Below, piece by piece: positions 63,396-64,000 of a stretch of DNA of 64,000 bases (within the stretch, counting starts at the first letter, position 1; the number at the start of each line of letters is the position of its first letter). The DNA comes from Parasutterella secunda (lineage in GTDB: Bacteria; Pseudomonadota; Gammaproteobacteria; Burkholderiales; Burkholderiaceae_F): contig NZ_JACJKX010000006.1 in the NCBI RefSeq assembly GCF_016901835.1, positions 1 to 64,000 on the forward strand, given 5' to 3'. The notes beneath the pieces are model-generated. The model was not told the origin of the DNA. It worked only from the letters and a program-made list of their open reading frames with translations, and ran no database searches. The translations under genes and the position numbers were made by a program.

Positions 63396-63416
63396 AGGAG
63401 GTGCGCCATGTCATAA
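63396..63416 (+). promoter_or_regulatory. Strong ribosome site with two-codon ORF, leader 3
   Basis: AGGAGGTGC then GCC and ATG-TCA-TAA (63408-63416). The gene start lies 35 nt after this ATG. Just before the gene a further ATG-ACA-TGA (63438-63446) overlaps the real ATG at 63443, placed 3 nt after AAGGA. Confidence 0.75.
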
Positions 63417-63442
63417 GTTCAACTACATGAAGGAAAAATGAC

Positions 63443-63763
63443 ATGAGTCGCTCTTACAGACACTCGCCGTTTTTAGGCTGGCACGGAGATGTCTCTGAAG
63501 CGCCCGATAAGCGCCGTTGGCATAAACGCTTTCGTAGGCGTGAGCGGATGAAGCTTAAGGTTTTACTCAAAGACCTTGACCGTTGGGATGACTACAACAC
63601 CACGGTCGTATTGGATGTTTCAATCCGCTGGACGATGAGAAAAGAGGGCAAGCTCTATTGGCCTGACTTAGCCTGTTTTACCCACTATAAGAGGCAAAAG
63701 AATGAACTCAAGCTTACCTCTGCTGAAATGTATGCGTATTGCCGTAAGTGGTATTCGAAATAA
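63443..63763 (+). CDS. MSRS(Y/H)R-family small basic protein, copy 3
   Basis: The 106-residue protein reads MSRSYRHSPFLGWHGDVSEAPDKRRWHKRFRRRERMKLKVLLKDLDRWDDY, later LDVSIRWTMRKEGKLYW and YCRKWYSK. It is the last of the three tandem copies; repeat units (leader plus gene) measure 402 and 392 bp. No hairpin terminator follows at once; a weak TCTTTTCT/AGAAAAGA stem lies downstream. Confidence 0.8.
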   Translation: MSRSYRHSPFLGWHGDVSEAPDKRRWHKRFRRRERMKLKVLLKDLDRWDDYNTTVVLDVSIRWTMRKEGKLYWPDLACFTHYKRQKNELKLTSAEMYAYCRKWYSK

Positions 63764-64000
63764 CAAAACTCTTTTGAACAGTAGTCTTTTCTAAAAACTT
63801 AAGAAAAGAAAGAACTTTCGAGGTTGGGTTAAAAGTCTTTGGACACAGAAAAAAGATAAAGACCAACCAAAAATCGTTTTTAATTCATTGACGAATAACC
63901 CAACTAATCCTCACTTATCTTCCACAGAATTTTCTGTGTAGGAAACTATTTTTGTTAGTTCATTACGAATAACTTCACTAGTATCACTTTATCCAAGCCG
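63764..64000. other. Non-coding right edge with direct and inverted repeats
   Basis: An imperfect direct repeat of about 36 bp occurs at 63884-63919 and 63959-63994 (each TTCATT-G-ACGAATAAC..., ending CACTT-ATC). Between them lies CACAGAA-TT-TTCTGTG (63923-63938). GTTGGGTTA (63823-63831) and TAACCCAAC (63896-63904) form a wide inverted repeat. No gene is visible before the window ends. Confidence 0.5.

Overview
The window looks like a low-to-mid GC betaproteobacterium of the order Burkholderiales, most plausibly Sutterellaceae (Parasutterella/Sutterella relatives). The reasons are the Burkholderiales-style rrn leader at the left edge, the gene families present, and a gene content biased to amino-acid, peptide and organophosphorus use (GltS, AspT-type antiporter, a signal-peptide-bearing asparaginase, peptide ABC importer, 2-aminoethylphosphonate operon) with no sugar pathway. 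The taxonomic call is inference; no database was searched.

Layout. 1-200: promoter and leader of an rRNA operon whose 16S gene lies off the left edge on the minus strand. 0.4-8.6 kb: ordinary chromosome: dsbC, gltS, two TauE/SafE paralogs, mltA, rpe-gph, an LprI-like gene and ung. 8.7-11.5 kb: tRNA-Phe, then a metal-resistance locus (ArsR-type regulator, separate HMA metallochaperone, Zn/Cd P-type ATPase) with repeated operator-like palindromes. 11.6-17.6 kb: aldehyde dehydrogenase, a minus-strand run of M20 peptidase, puuD-like, yhdT and panF, and a DUF697-like gene. 17.6-20.9 kb: hemA, prfA, prmC. 21-29 kb: peptide ABC importer with fused ATPases, followed by an NPP-type phosphodiesterase and serB. 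29.4-31.9 kb: orphan amino-acid binding protein, amidohydrolase, RidA. 32.1-37.7 kb: AEP uptake and breakdown, phnT-phn(UV)-phnS-phnW-phnX. 37.7-41.5 kb: EFR1-type ferredoxin, CpXC protein, AspT-type antiporter, YjaB-like acetyltransferase.

From about 41.5 kb to the right edge the sequence becomes accessory. It contains three copies (one intact, two decayed) of a small HTH gene, a truncated ABC permease, a 331-bp segment with near-perfect 29/30-bp terminal inverted repeats, a CoiA-like protein with substituted catalytic positions, and frameshifted genes (triple-HTH gene, HNH nuclease). It also holds an 1811-residue DUF4011-helicase-Vsr-like protein, which matches the Hhe type of anti-phage gene, followed by a pair of unknown paralogs. 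One perfect palindrome family recurs three times between genes. An island of housekeeping-type sequence (PepSY protein, iaaA) interrupts it.

The most unusual part is 56.9-63.8 kb. An AAA ATPase and a double-HTH regulator diverge from a 462-bp region packed with CGTA-core palindromes. Behind the regulator runs a compact apparent operon of seven genes of unknown function: a 74-residue acidic protein, two tandem paralogs sharing a WALED...DRNKP C-terminus, a 181-residue basic protein, and three tandem 106-residue paralogs starting MSRS(Y/H)R. Each of those three is preceded, at 33-35 nt, by a perfect Shine-Dalgarno sequence driving a two-codon start-stop ORF (ATG-ACT-TAG, ATG-ACG-TAG, ATG-TCA-TAA). 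This repeated leader is the strongest candidate in the window for something undescribed. All functions there are unknown; what I state is architecture.
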